This document shows, in pieces, positions 17,794 to 25,470 of a DNA stretch of 50,961 nt. The position numbers were made by a program, and so were the translations under genes. The DNA is taken from the NCBI GenBank assembly GCA_029289095.1, contig JARFUG010000019.1, positions 1 to 50,961 of the forward strand, given 5' to 3'. Source of the stretch: Desulfuromonadales bacterium. Lineage in GTDB: Bacteria > Desulfobacterota > Desulfuromonadia > Desulfuromonadales > JACZKF01. The notes below the pieces were generated by a model that was given only the letters and a program-made list of their open reading frames with translations, did not search any database and had not been told where the DNA came from. Position 1 is the first letter of the stretch. The number at the start of each line of letters is the position of its first letter.

Positions 17794-17840
17794 GGGTTTC
17801 TCCTCTTGGATTGGGTGGCACTGGACGCGGCTTGGGGTTC

Positions 17841-17868
17841 AGTCTAGGAGGGGGAGGCGACTTGTCAA
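17841..17868 (-). promoter_or_regulatory. Promoter of the ergothioneine operon
   Basis: On the minus strand a perfect TTGACA (17868-17863) and TAGACT (17846-17841) are spaced by 16 bases. Transcription should begin near 17835, about 42 bases upstream of the GTG start. Confidence 0.65.
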
Positions 17869-17895
17869 GCTGAGCCCCAGGCTGTGCACCTGACC

Positions 17896-18315
17896 TCATC
17901 TCTGGATGGTCCGCTCGGGTTGGAGAGGATCGGCGTGGTCGATACGGCTGTCGGGATGGGGCGTCATCAGATCCTCTTCCCACGGTTCAAGCGGCTCATC
18001 CTCGAACTCGGGGGCGACTCCCAGTTCCTCCTCGACAGGGGGCTGCGGCGCAGCCGGGTCGAGCGCCTCGGGGGGCGCCTCGTCCTCGAACTCGGGCGAG
18101 AGGCCGAACTCTTCGGCGGTGCGTTCTTCCATGCGACGCTCCGTCGGAAAACCGGGACGATAGGTGAAGCCCGGCTCCCATTGGAATCCCCGCCGAATCT
18201 CCGGCGCCGCTTCGGGGTCTTCTCCGGTCGCTCCCTCTTCTTGCTGGGTTGCGCCGGGAGTGGACAGGGCGAAGATTCCGGCAATGAGAAGGGCGACAAG
18301 GCTCTTTGCTTTCAT
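17896..18315 (-). CDS. Exported acidic, Pro/Glu-rich protein of unknown function
   Basis: A 139-residue protein with a signal peptide (MKAKSLVALLIAGIFALS, cleavage near residue 23). The mature part is strongly acidic and proline-rich, with a repeated unit PEFEDE (twice, about 32 residues apart), and probably disordered. The ATG at 18315 has AGGAG five bases upstream; the open frame continues further upstream but would begin mid-promoter. A promoter with a perfect TATAAT lies at 18374-18401. It reads toward the ergothioneine operon. No family was recognised. Confidence 0.7.
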   Translation of the reverse strand: MKAKSLVALLIAGIFALSTPGATQQEEGATGEDPEAAPEIRRGFQWEPGFTYRPGFPTERRMEERTAEEFGLSPEFEDEAPPEALDPAAPQPPVEEELGVAPEFEDEPLEPWEEDLMTPHPDSRIDHADPLQPERTIQR

Positions 18316-18373
18316 GGCCGCTCCTGCGATCCCGCGGACTCTGGAGCCGCTGATCGTCAAGGGTTGTCTTTCA

Positions 18374-18401
18374 ATTATAAAGGCAAGAGCGTCCTCCGCA
18401 A
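18374..18401 (-). promoter_or_regulatory. Promoter of the acidic exported protein
   Basis: Perfect TATAAT (18379-18374) with TTGCGG (18401-18396) 16 bases upstream on the minus strand, about 60 bases ahead of the ATG. Confidence 0.5.
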
Positions 18402-18586
18402 ATGTCCGAATAATCGGTGGAAACTCGCTCCAGCGTTCGTTGGGGCGGAACGCCGGATCCAATGTTCGTCCGGATCGGCCGATCCGCACCACCGGCTTGA
18501 CTCCTGGAGAATGAATGGTAGGGTTCGATCCATTGTCTGAGAAGGAATCGCTCATAATTTCAACCAGTTAATTAGGAGTCAAGACG

Positions 18587-19795
18587 ATGACCTTCAATCC
18601 ATTCCGCGAAAAGGGCATGCCGGTCGAAAAACAGTTGCTCAGTTGGAATCAGCTCAACGTCAAGCCGTACAACAAGAACGAGGTCCACCCCTATACCCGC
18701 TGCCGAATCATCCTGATGAACGGCATCGAAACCGAGGGGGCGATCTTCTCCCATCAGTTCGCCCGCCACTGTAACGACATGGAGCTCAAACGCCTTCTTG
18801 CCCTGGGCAGGCGCGCCGAGCAACAGCAGCAAAAGACGATCAACTGGCTTGTCCCCGCTGATGAGAGCACCCTCGAGGTCACCATCGGCTACGAGCAGGT
18901 GGCGGTCGATCTGACCGCGTACCTGGCGCGCACCGAGAAAGACCCCTATGTCAAGGCGGCCCTCGATTTCGCTCTCCTGGAAGATTTCGACCATCTCTAC
19001 CGCTACGCCAATCTGCTGGAGATGACCGAAGGGAAGCGCGCCGACGCCATTACGAAAGAGCTGACCGAGATCACCGTCGGACGTCCTACCGCCAAGGAGC
19101 ACCGGCATCCCTTCGATGATGTCCGAAAGCCCTACGACCGAACCAAGGCCGATCCCCTCACGCAACTGCACGCCCTCACGATCCTGGCAGGCGAGCAGCA
19201 GACGATGAACTTCTACATGAACGTCGGCAACCGAGCGCAGGAGATGGTCGGGCGGGGGCTCTACCTGGAAATCGCACAGATCGAGGAACAGCACGTCACG
19301 CATTACGAGTCGCTCCTCGATCCGAACGCCACATGGTTCGAGCAGTTGGTGCTGCACGAGTACAACGAGGTCTATCTCTATCATTCGATGGTGCAGCAGG
19401 AGCAGGACGAGCGCATCCGCAAGATCTGGGAGATGCACCTGGAGATGGAGCTGGAGCATCTGCGGATCGCTTCGGAGGCGATGAAGAAGTACGAGAAGCG
19501 CGACCCGGAGGAGCTCCTCCCCGCCGAACTCCCTGAGCCGACCCTCTTCCAGTCCAACATCGACTACGTGCGTGAAATTTTGGCGCAACAAACCGACTAC
19601 AACGCACTGGAGACCGAGTTCCTGCCTCCGGATCGCTTCCCCGGCAACGGCCGCTACGGCGCCTATCAAAACGCCGTCAACGCCGAGGAAATCCCGAGCG
19701 AACTCGTCATCTCCCAGCACGTGCAGAAGATGGGAGGGGAATACCGGCAGGAGCTGCAGGGGCCGCATCCGGTGGAGCGGTTCAGGCTGCAGTAG
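18587..19795 (+). CDS. Double ferritin-like (rubrerythrin-superfamily) protein
   Basis: A 402-residue protein, almost all alpha-helical, with two ferritin-like four-helix regions (about 60-150 and 190-310). The second keeps a likely di-iron set: Glu203 in GEQQTMNFY, Glu233-x2-His236 in EEQH, Glu258 and Glu288-x2-His291 in ELEH. In the first the ligands are degenerate (Glu103, DFDH). Such proteins store iron or reduce peroxide in anaerobes, but this family is not characterised to my knowledge. AGGAG lies eight bases before the ATG and a strong terminator follows. It is divergent from the acidic protein and has no rubredoxin domain, so a redox partner is not evident. Confidence 0.75.
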   Translation: MTFNPFREKGMPVEKQLLSWNQLNVKPYNKNEVHPYTRCRIILMNGIETEGAIFSHQFARHCNDMELKRLLALGRRAEQQQQKTINWLVPADESTLEVTIGYEQVAVDLTAYLARTEKDPYVKAALDFALLEDFDHLYRYANLLEMTEGKRADAITKELTEITVGRPTAKEHRHPFDDVRKPYDRTKADPLTQLHALTILAGEQQTMNFYMNVGNRAQEMVGRGLYLEIAQIEEQHVTHYESLLDPNATWFEQLVLHEYNEVYLYHSMVQQEQDERIRKIWEMHLEMELEHLRIASEAMKKYEKRDPEELLPAELPEPTLFQSNIDYVREILAQQTDYNALETEFLPPDRFPGNGRYGAYQNAVNAEEIPSELVISQHVQKMGGEYRQELQGPHPVERFRLQ

Positions 19796-19811
19796 AGCGT
19801 TTCAGAAATAC

Positions 19812-19838
19812 AAAGGGACGGGCACTGCCCGTCCCTTT
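19812..19838. terminator. Bidirectional hairpin terminator
   Basis: AAAGGGACGGGC and GCCCGTCCCTTT form a perfect 12-base stem around a 3-base loop, between the ferritin-like gene and the converging lipoprotein gene. U-rich ends are present on both strands. Confidence 0.85.
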
Positions 19839-19921
19839 GTGTTTGGGCTAAAAAGGAAATCCGATACTCGGAAAGGACGCGACCCGGCTCCCGTGGGATT
19901 GGTGTCGCACAGAGCCGGGGA

Positions 19922-22369
19922 TCACTTATGAATATCCTGCCACTCCAGGAGAATCTCCCCTTTCACAACAGCCGCGCCGTCTCTGACGGCGATGCCTACG
20001 TCTTTTCCCCCTGCGGTGACGGCAAAGAAGATTTCAGCCACTGAGTCTCCTGTTCCGATTTCCAGTGAAGGCGAAAGGATGAAGGGCGTTCCTTCCATGT
20101 TCAGGTTCGCGGTTCCTGTCGCCCCCCCTTGCCCTTGCGCCTGCAACACCCCGAGGGCCTTTGCAAGAAAGGATTGGCTGTCTTCTTCCGAAATCGGTGT
20201 GGCGCTCCAAGAAGTGTAATCTGTCTGCCCTGCAAGAATGCGCAGGTAGTGATTGCCGGTGCTCGAATCGGTGCGGGGTTCGACAAGGAGAGCTTCGAAA
20301 GTGCGTGTCACGATCCCGTTGCTGCCGTCGCCTGCCGAATAGTGAAGGGTGGAATAATTGTAGCTGGGGGCGGACACATCGGCGCTGTGATTGAATAGCT
20401 TCAGGTAGGTCTTTGGCGCGCTCGTGGCCATATCCCGGCAGTAGGCACGATAACTCATGGACATATTCCCGCCGAGAAAAAGCCAGCGTTCACCATCATC
20501 GGACACGCCGAATTGTTCCGCCAAATGTTGACAACTCTCCGGGAAGAGGAATTTGCGTGTGGGCAACGCCATCTTCAACTCCAGCCAGGAGGGGAGTGCA
20601 AGAGCCTCCGGGCCCTTCGTGCAGTTCTGAATGGTTTGGCGGCAGATGTCCCATTGGCCGGCAGCCGTCATTTGATAACCTTTTACGGAGTCCTTCCAAG
20701 TCATTAAGCCGTCAAGCGTCCAGGCGTTCGGTTTCGCAAAAGCGTCGACGTCTTCACCTATATTGAAATCACCGGGGCGAATAAGGATCTCATCGACGTC
20801 AGCAAGCAGATCAGCGATTTCAAAGAAATAGGTCTCCAGCGCCTGCATATTGGCGAGCTTTGTTCGCACTGCAGCCGCATTGCCCGGAGGATGGCTGGAG
20901 ATCGTATCATAGCGGGCAAAGTTAGCGAGGTAAGCGCATTTCTGCCACCCTTCGGGTCCGCTGCATACATCCTGCTTCATATGATTGGAGAACTCATCGA
21001 ACCGGGCGAAGACCTGGTCTGGCCTAAGAAAATTATTGGAATAGGTAAACAGGTTGCTCAGCACGCGGGTGCGGGTGCTGAAATCCCGATCGATCTCTCT
21101 GAGGGTTTCCTTCCACGTTTTCTTGTAGACCGTAGTCCCGAGGACTTTCCCTGACAGGCTGAGACGCAAGTCTTCTATTTTCGTGTTTTCATCGGCCAGC
21201 ACCTCGACCAGTGCGGCAAAAACCCCTCCGGAGGTGAGCGATGAGAGATATCTGTCGCCGCAAGTCTGGCGAAACGTCTCATAGTCGGATGAAAAATTAC
21301 TTTCCCATTCCGATTTCAGTGCAGCGACCACGGGATAGCCGCATTTTCTCTCTTCCAGACGAAAGAGAATGTACAGGGCGTTGTCCTTGAATTCGGTATC
21401 CCGAAGAAACTCGAAACCACCGGAGACGCTGACCACATCGAAGCCCGCTACTGAGACGCCGGCCTGGGCCGAAGCTCCAATCGACAGATGACGACTCAAT
21501 TCATGGACCGATTCGACCAGATCGAAGGTGTATGCATAATCATTGGCGCAAAGGCCGTCGAAGTGGGTCACAACTTCTGTGCACACCCCTTTCAAGGCGT
21601 AGTTCGCTTCATCCAGGCCGATTCCATAGGCCATCTCGCTATTGATTGGCAAGGATGAAAAATCGCCATGAAAAACACCCACCTGAACTGGAAACGGTCC
21701 TTTGAGCGGGGGGGACTCCGGTTCCACGGTGTGCAGATGTGCAACGTTGCGCAGCACAGCAGCCGAGGCGATGACGTCCCGTCCCGCGGAAATCAGGACA
21801 TCCTTCGGTTCGGCGTCGGGACGAAGACTCCCTTGTGCCGCCTTCTGCACATATGCACGCAGTGCGACGTGGCTGAGACCGCCCTCCAACCTCGTATGCC
21901 CCTTAAAGAAGTCGAAGTCGGGGGGCAACTCAAAAGCGTTGCGCACCTTCGCCTGAGCATCCGTCGACCCCGTGGCCTGACCGCCGGCTATCAGGGCCGT
22001 AGCCACGGTTGTCCAGATGGAGACATCGCCAAATGAGGGTGGGGCGGCCAGCAAATAGGTGTCGACAGAGGGTCGGCCATCGGCGCTCGTCGACTTTCCG
22101 GCCTCGACATGAACGACGAGGTTGTACTCACCTGAAGGGAGATCAGCGGGCAGATCGAGAGAGTAGTCCCCTGAGGCAGCGGTGCGGCCGGTGGGTTCGC
22201 CGGGGTCCGGGGCAAAGTTGCCGTCAAGGTCCAGCCATATCAGGGCGTCGCCAACGGTGGTCCTTCCGGTCAGAGGATTGGAATCACGCGTGTTTCCATC
22301 GGAACAGGAAAGGCCGACCAGGGTGGTCGACAACACGAGCAGGGTCTTTGCCAACCGAAGGTGGACCAT
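19922..22369 (-). CDS. Large lipoprotein with MACPF/perforin-like core
   Basis: An 815-residue secreted lipoprotein. The signal peptide ends in lipobox VGLSC (Cys22). Next is a small beta domain resembling the SdrD/CNA-B type (LIWLDLDGNFAPDPGEP, SGDYSLDL). The middle (about 240-430) has the layout of a MACPF domain: a Ser/Gly-rich strand pair (SIGASAQAG), a repeated hydrophobic strand stretch, then FRQTCGDRYLSSLTSGG at about 367-382, which resembles the MACPF signature YGTHY followed by a GG turn. The C-terminal 400 residues are Cys-containing and not recognised. ATG 22369 follows AAGGAAGG. It is a paralogue of the upstream gene and probably co-transcribed. MACPF proteins make pores or act as secreted toxins; the assignment rests on pattern matching. 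Confidence 0.6.
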   Translation of the reverse strand: MVHLRLAKTLLVLSTTLVGLSCSDGNTRDSNPLTGRTTVGDALIWLDLDGNFAPDPGEPTGRTAASGDYSLDLPADLPSGEYNLVVHVEAGKSTSADGRPSVDTYLLAAPPSFGDVSIWTTVATALIAGGQATGSTDAQAKVRNAFELPPDFDFFKGHTRLEGGLSHVALRAYVQKAAQGSLRPDAEPKDVLISAGRDVIASAAVLRNVAHLHTVEPESPPLKGPFPVQVGVFHGDFSSLPINSEMAYGIGLDEANYALKGVCTEVVTHFDGLCANDYAYTFDLVESVHELSRHLSIGASAQAGVSVAGFDVVSVSGGFEFLRDTEFKDNALYILFRLEERKCGYPVVAALKSEWESNFSSDYETFRQTCGDRYLSSLTSGGVFAALVEVLADENTKIEDLRLSLSGKVLGTTVYKKTWKETLREIDRDFSTRTRVLSNLFTYSNNFLRPDQVFARFDEFSNHMKQDVCSGPEGWQKCAYLANFARYDTISSHPPGNAAAVRTKLANMQALETYFFEIADLLADVDEILIRPGDFNIGEDVDAFAKPNAWTLDGLMTWKDSVKGYQMTAAGQWDICRQTIQNCTKGPEALALPSWLELKMALPTRKFLFPESCQHLAEQFGVSDDGERWLFLGGNMSMSYRAYCRDMATSAPKTYLKLFNHSADVSAPSYNYSTLHYSAGDGSNGIVTRTFEALLVEPRTDSSTGNHYLRILAGQTDYTSWSATPISEEDSQSFLAKALGVLQAQGQGGATGTANLNMEGTPFILSPSLEIGTGDSVAEIFFAVTAGGKDVGIAVRDGAAVVKGEILLEWQDIHK

Positions 22370-22396
22370 GACGCCTTCCTTGCGTTCTGAATGGAA

Positions 22397-22425
22397 GGGC
22401 CCCAACCGGAAATCGGTCGGGGCCC
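22397..22425 (-). other. GC-rich hairpin between the two MACPF-like genes
   Basis: Twelve-base arms (22397-22408 with 22414-22425, one mismatch) around GAAAT. There is no T-run, so it may stabilise an mRNA end or partly attenuate the downstream paralogue. Confidence 0.5.
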
Positions 22426-22436
22426 CTGGGTATAAG

Positions 22437-25328
22437 CTACGGCTTATATTTCAGACGAATGACATTGGTAGAAGGGCGGATCTCGGAGCAGACGCCTTGC
22501 TGCCCTCCGTTAACATTTAGGTTGACGCCTACATCGTTGGAATAGAATTCGTGATTCCCTGCGGGTACGCTCAGATCGTATTCGATAAGAGAGGGAATTC
22601 TGTAGGTGCAATGAACGTCATCGAGGAGAAATCCTTTCCCCCACCAGAAGCGGACGCAGCCTTGATTGTTATTGGCATTGTTCGGTTCACCCGGATAAAA
22701 ATAGTTCTTCACTTCAGCGCTGGTGAGATTCTTTCCCGTCGTGATCCATTGGAACTGCTGGTACTGAGTCGGCTGGCTGAGATCGGTTCTTTTTAAGCCA
22801 AGCCAGGTGTCGATCACGTAGTTTCTTTTCATCATGTCGAAGACGGTATTCCATTCTTCGAGGCTGTCGATGACCGCCAGATATCCGCCCTTGGACTTGG
22901 CATGGGCATCGGCCTCATCCCAGCTCATGTATTCGGGAACCCACTCGTACCTGGCGCCGGGGTGAGCATCGGTGACGTATTTCAGCCGATTGTCCAGTAC
23001 TCCCTCAGGCGCATCGGCCGGTTGAACGTCGAGCTGAAACCTGGTGTTGGTGAGATCGATATTGGATTTAGCCAACCCCGTCGAAGCGTAACAGTCGACG
23101 GCCGAGCCGAGGCGTGCATACGCGAAGTTGTCTGCGGCCGTCGGTGAATCTTCCGCCGCGGTGGAGACGGTCTCAATAAAGTTCTCCTGATCATTGACGA
23201 TCTCCAGGTCGCGGAAATTGATGTTGACGCCCAGCTTGTTATAGACGCTCGTCACCAGGGAGCCGTCCGGATTGACATACTGGGCCATATTGTAGGACGG
23301 AGCTGCGGTCGTGCTGGTGTTGACGAGATTCAGGAAGGCTTTGGGCTCGGATGTATCCATTTCGGTGCAACTGATGGTGAAAGGCTTTTGTCGATCGCCG
23401 CTCAGATAGACTGTGGCTGCGGAGCGATCGGTCGGGCCGAAGAGCCGCTGCAGATCCTGACAGTGCCGGGCATACTCTCTGTTGAGCTTCGGCAGGTCCA
23501 TTATTATTTCGTTGAATGTCGGCAGGCTGGCAGCCTGCGGGTTGTCCGTGCAGCCGACGAAATCGGTCGTACATTTGCGGAATGCCGCATCCATGATCAG
23601 GCGCCGGGTTGTCAGATCGCCTTTCAGCCACCAGATGTCGTCGGGGTCCAGGTCGCTTCGCCCCCAGTTGTAATCGGGCTCGTTGATCATAATGTCATCG
23701 ACGATGCCGCCGAGAATTTTATAATCCTCGTATTGACCCATCAGCCTCGTCACGAAATTAAGATTCTTCACCTGAGTCTGATCGCGGGGAACCCCTCCGG
23801 AAATCGTGGCGTAGTCGGCAAAGGACGCCGTATAGGCGCATTTTTTGGGTCCGAGGGTGTCGTCGTGACACTCGTTGTTGCCGTCTGAGATAGCGCTCAT
23901 GAAGGCCTCGGCGGCTTCAAAGAACTTTTCGAGATTGTCGATGAGCTGGTCGTTAGGGTTCTTGAGCCCAAGATACTGGGGGCTTACGCCTCGTGATCCG
24001 ACGGTGATTGCGACATTGGTGTTTTTCAGCGCCTCTTCCACGCTCGATTTTAAATCCCCTTTCACCGAGACGGAGATTCCGGCCTTGCCGTACTTGCCAT
24101 CCAGCGCCACCTGCAGATCCTGTTTGCTGGTCGAATCCGCGGTCGTGATTTTCAACATTCCGTAATAGGCGCCTCCGGTGGTGATCTGGTCCAGGTAGCG
24201 GTCGCCGCAAGCCTTTCGAAAGGCCTCATAGTTGCTGACATAGGAGGCCCGGTTGCTGTCTTCCAGCAGGTAGTTCGGGGCGAGACCCACGCCGAAGAGT
24301 TTGTAGCCGCTCAGTATGTACTCCGCTTTGATCAAGGCGAAAATAGCGTTGGCGTTACTGCGGAATTCGTTGATGAAGCGCCCTTCAAGAGAGCCTTGCA
24401 CCACCGACGTTCCCAAATCCAGGCCACCGCCGACGTTGAGCAGCTCACGCAGGTCCTTCTCGGATTTGATCAGGCGGAACAAGTAGTTTCTGGTGTTCTG
24501 GCTGATGGCGAGCTCGGGGATGGCCATCTGCTCAGGAATGTCCAGGCAGTAGGAGCCGCTGACGACCTTGCGCGTGATCTCGTCCATCCCGACGCCGAAG
24601 CTCATAGTGGCGGCGTCAATCGGGATGCTCTGGAAGATTTCTTCACCGACCAGGGTCGAGGTTGGCGGATCCTGAAGGAGCGGCGGGGGGGTGGACGGGG
24701 GAGGGGATGTCATCTGTTCGACGTACGCCACAAGGCGTGCGGGGTTGGAAAGCATGGTGGTGACCGCTTTTTCGATATTCTGCGAAGGCGTCGTTCCGTG
24801 CGTTGCGGCAGCAGCCCCATACAGCCCCGCATAAAAGTCTCGCAGGTAGTAAATATAGGTGTCGATTTCCCCTCCCGGGACGTAACCGCCGAGCAGAGAG
24901 GCATCTTCCTCGATCCTGAGAGCTTTTTTAAGAGCGATCTCGTCCAGAGATTCCTGAGCGGTAAGGATGGTGGTGAATACAGAGATAACCTGGGGGCGAT
25001 TTTTCAAAGACGCCATCGTGAAATAGAGGTGAGAGGAAAGACCGGTCGTAGCGTCGACGGTTCTATCGTCCGCCACCCAGAGAAGCCGGCGGCCGGTCAT
25101 CTGATCGGCATTGATGAGCAAGCTGTAGTTGCCCCCGGCATCTGTCCGGGTTGCCGGTTCGCCGGGGTCACAGGTGAAATTATTGTTTAAATCCAGACAG
25201 ACAAGCGCGTTGCTGATCCCTTCCGGCCCCTGACCCGAGACCCTCGGTTCTGAAGATGAGCATCCCCAGGCGGTTAACGTCACAGCCAAAATCATAGACC
25301 CAAAGACGCCCAAGTTACATAGGTTCAT
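22437..25328 (-). CDS. Large lipoprotein with MACPF-like core and C-type lectin domain
   Basis: A 963-residue secreted lipoprotein, lipobox TAWGC (Cys23). It shares its plan with the downstream gene: a Ca-binding-like beta domain (LVCLDLNNNFTCDPGEP, GGNYSLLI), a MACPF-like middle with SYEAF-type strand and KACGDRYLDQITTGG, and conserved later blocks (KKCAYTASFADYATIS). It adds a C-type lectin domain at about 791-918 with WLGL, EPNN (881-884) and DDVHC; EPN is the mannose-type sugar motif. One of the two canonical disulfides (Cys891-Cys907) is present. A proline-rich linker lies near residue 205. GAAGGAGG precedes the ATG. The lectin suggests binding to a glycan surface before pore formation or attachment, which is inference. 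Confidence 0.65.
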   Translation of the reverse strand: MNLCNLGVFGSMILAVTLTAWGCSSSEPRVSGQGPEGISNALVCLDLNNNFTCDPGEPATRTDAGGNYSLLINADQMTGRRLLWVADDRTVDATTGLSSHLYFTMASLKNRPQVISVFTTILTAQESLDEIALKKALRIEEDASLLGGYVPGGEIDTYIYYLRDFYAGLYGAAAATHGTTPSQNIEKAVTTMLSNPARLVAYVEQMTSPPPSTPPPLLQDPPTSTLVGEEIFQSIPIDAATMSFGVGMDEITRKVVSGSYCLDIPEQMAIPELAISQNTRNYLFRLIKSEKDLRELLNVGGGLDLGTSVVQGSLEGRFINEFRSNANAIFALIKAEYILSGYKLFGVGLAPNYLLEDSNRASYVSNYEAFRKACGDRYLDQITTGGAYYGMLKITTADSTSKQDLQVALDGKYGKAGISVSVKGDLKSSVEEALKNTNVAITVGSRGVSPQYLGLKNPNDQLIDNLEKFFEAAEAFMSAISDGNNECHDDTLGPKKCAYTASFADYATISGGVPRDQTQVKNLNFVTRLMGQYEDYKILGGIVDDIMINEPDYNWGRSDLDPDDIWWLKGDLTTRRLIMDAAFRKCTTDFVGCTDNPQAASLPTFNEIIMDLPKLNREYARHCQDLQRLFGPTDRSAATVYLSGDRQKPFTISCTEMDTSEPKAFLNLVNTSTTAAPSYNMAQYVNPDGSLVTSVYNKLGVNINFRDLEIVNDQENFIETVSTAAEDSPTAADNFAYARLGSAVDCYASTGLAKSNIDLTNTRFQLDVQPADAPEGVLDNRLKYVTDAHPGARYEWVPEYMSWDEADAHAKSKGGYLAVIDSLEEWNTVFDMMKRNYVIDTWLGLKRTDLSQPTQYQQFQWITTGKNLTSAEVKNYFYPGEPNNANNNQGCVRFWWGKGFLLDDVHCTYRIPSLIEYDLSVPAGNHEFYSNDVGVNLNVNGGQQGVCSEIRPSTNVIRLKYKP

Positions 25329-25391
25329 TTCGCCTCCTTCTTCTGTTAGATTCCACTCCGGCGACCGCCCCTCAACCAGAGAGGCATACGT

Positions 25392-25435
25392 GTAATAAAG
25401 TGACATGGCGCCCCCTACGGATCGCATACGGATCG
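25392..25435 (-). promoter_or_regulatory. Candidate SARP-type operator and promoter
   Basis: TACGGATCG occurs at 25416-25424 and 25427-25435, a 9-base direct repeat with 11-base period. On the minus strand the repeat overlaps the -35 position of a TATTAC -10 box (25397-25392, spacer 17). Direct repeats of 11-base period overlapping -35 are typical for SARP activators, and a BTAD regulator gene ends 36 bases away. Confidence 0.5.
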
Positions 25436-25470
25436 TGGGAAGATGTCGATATAAAAGAAAAATAATTATT

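Noticed and set aside
18572-19768. Minus-strand open frame of 398 codons
   Set aside because: It mirrors the ferritin-like gene, whose glutamate/His motifs and ribosome site are clear.
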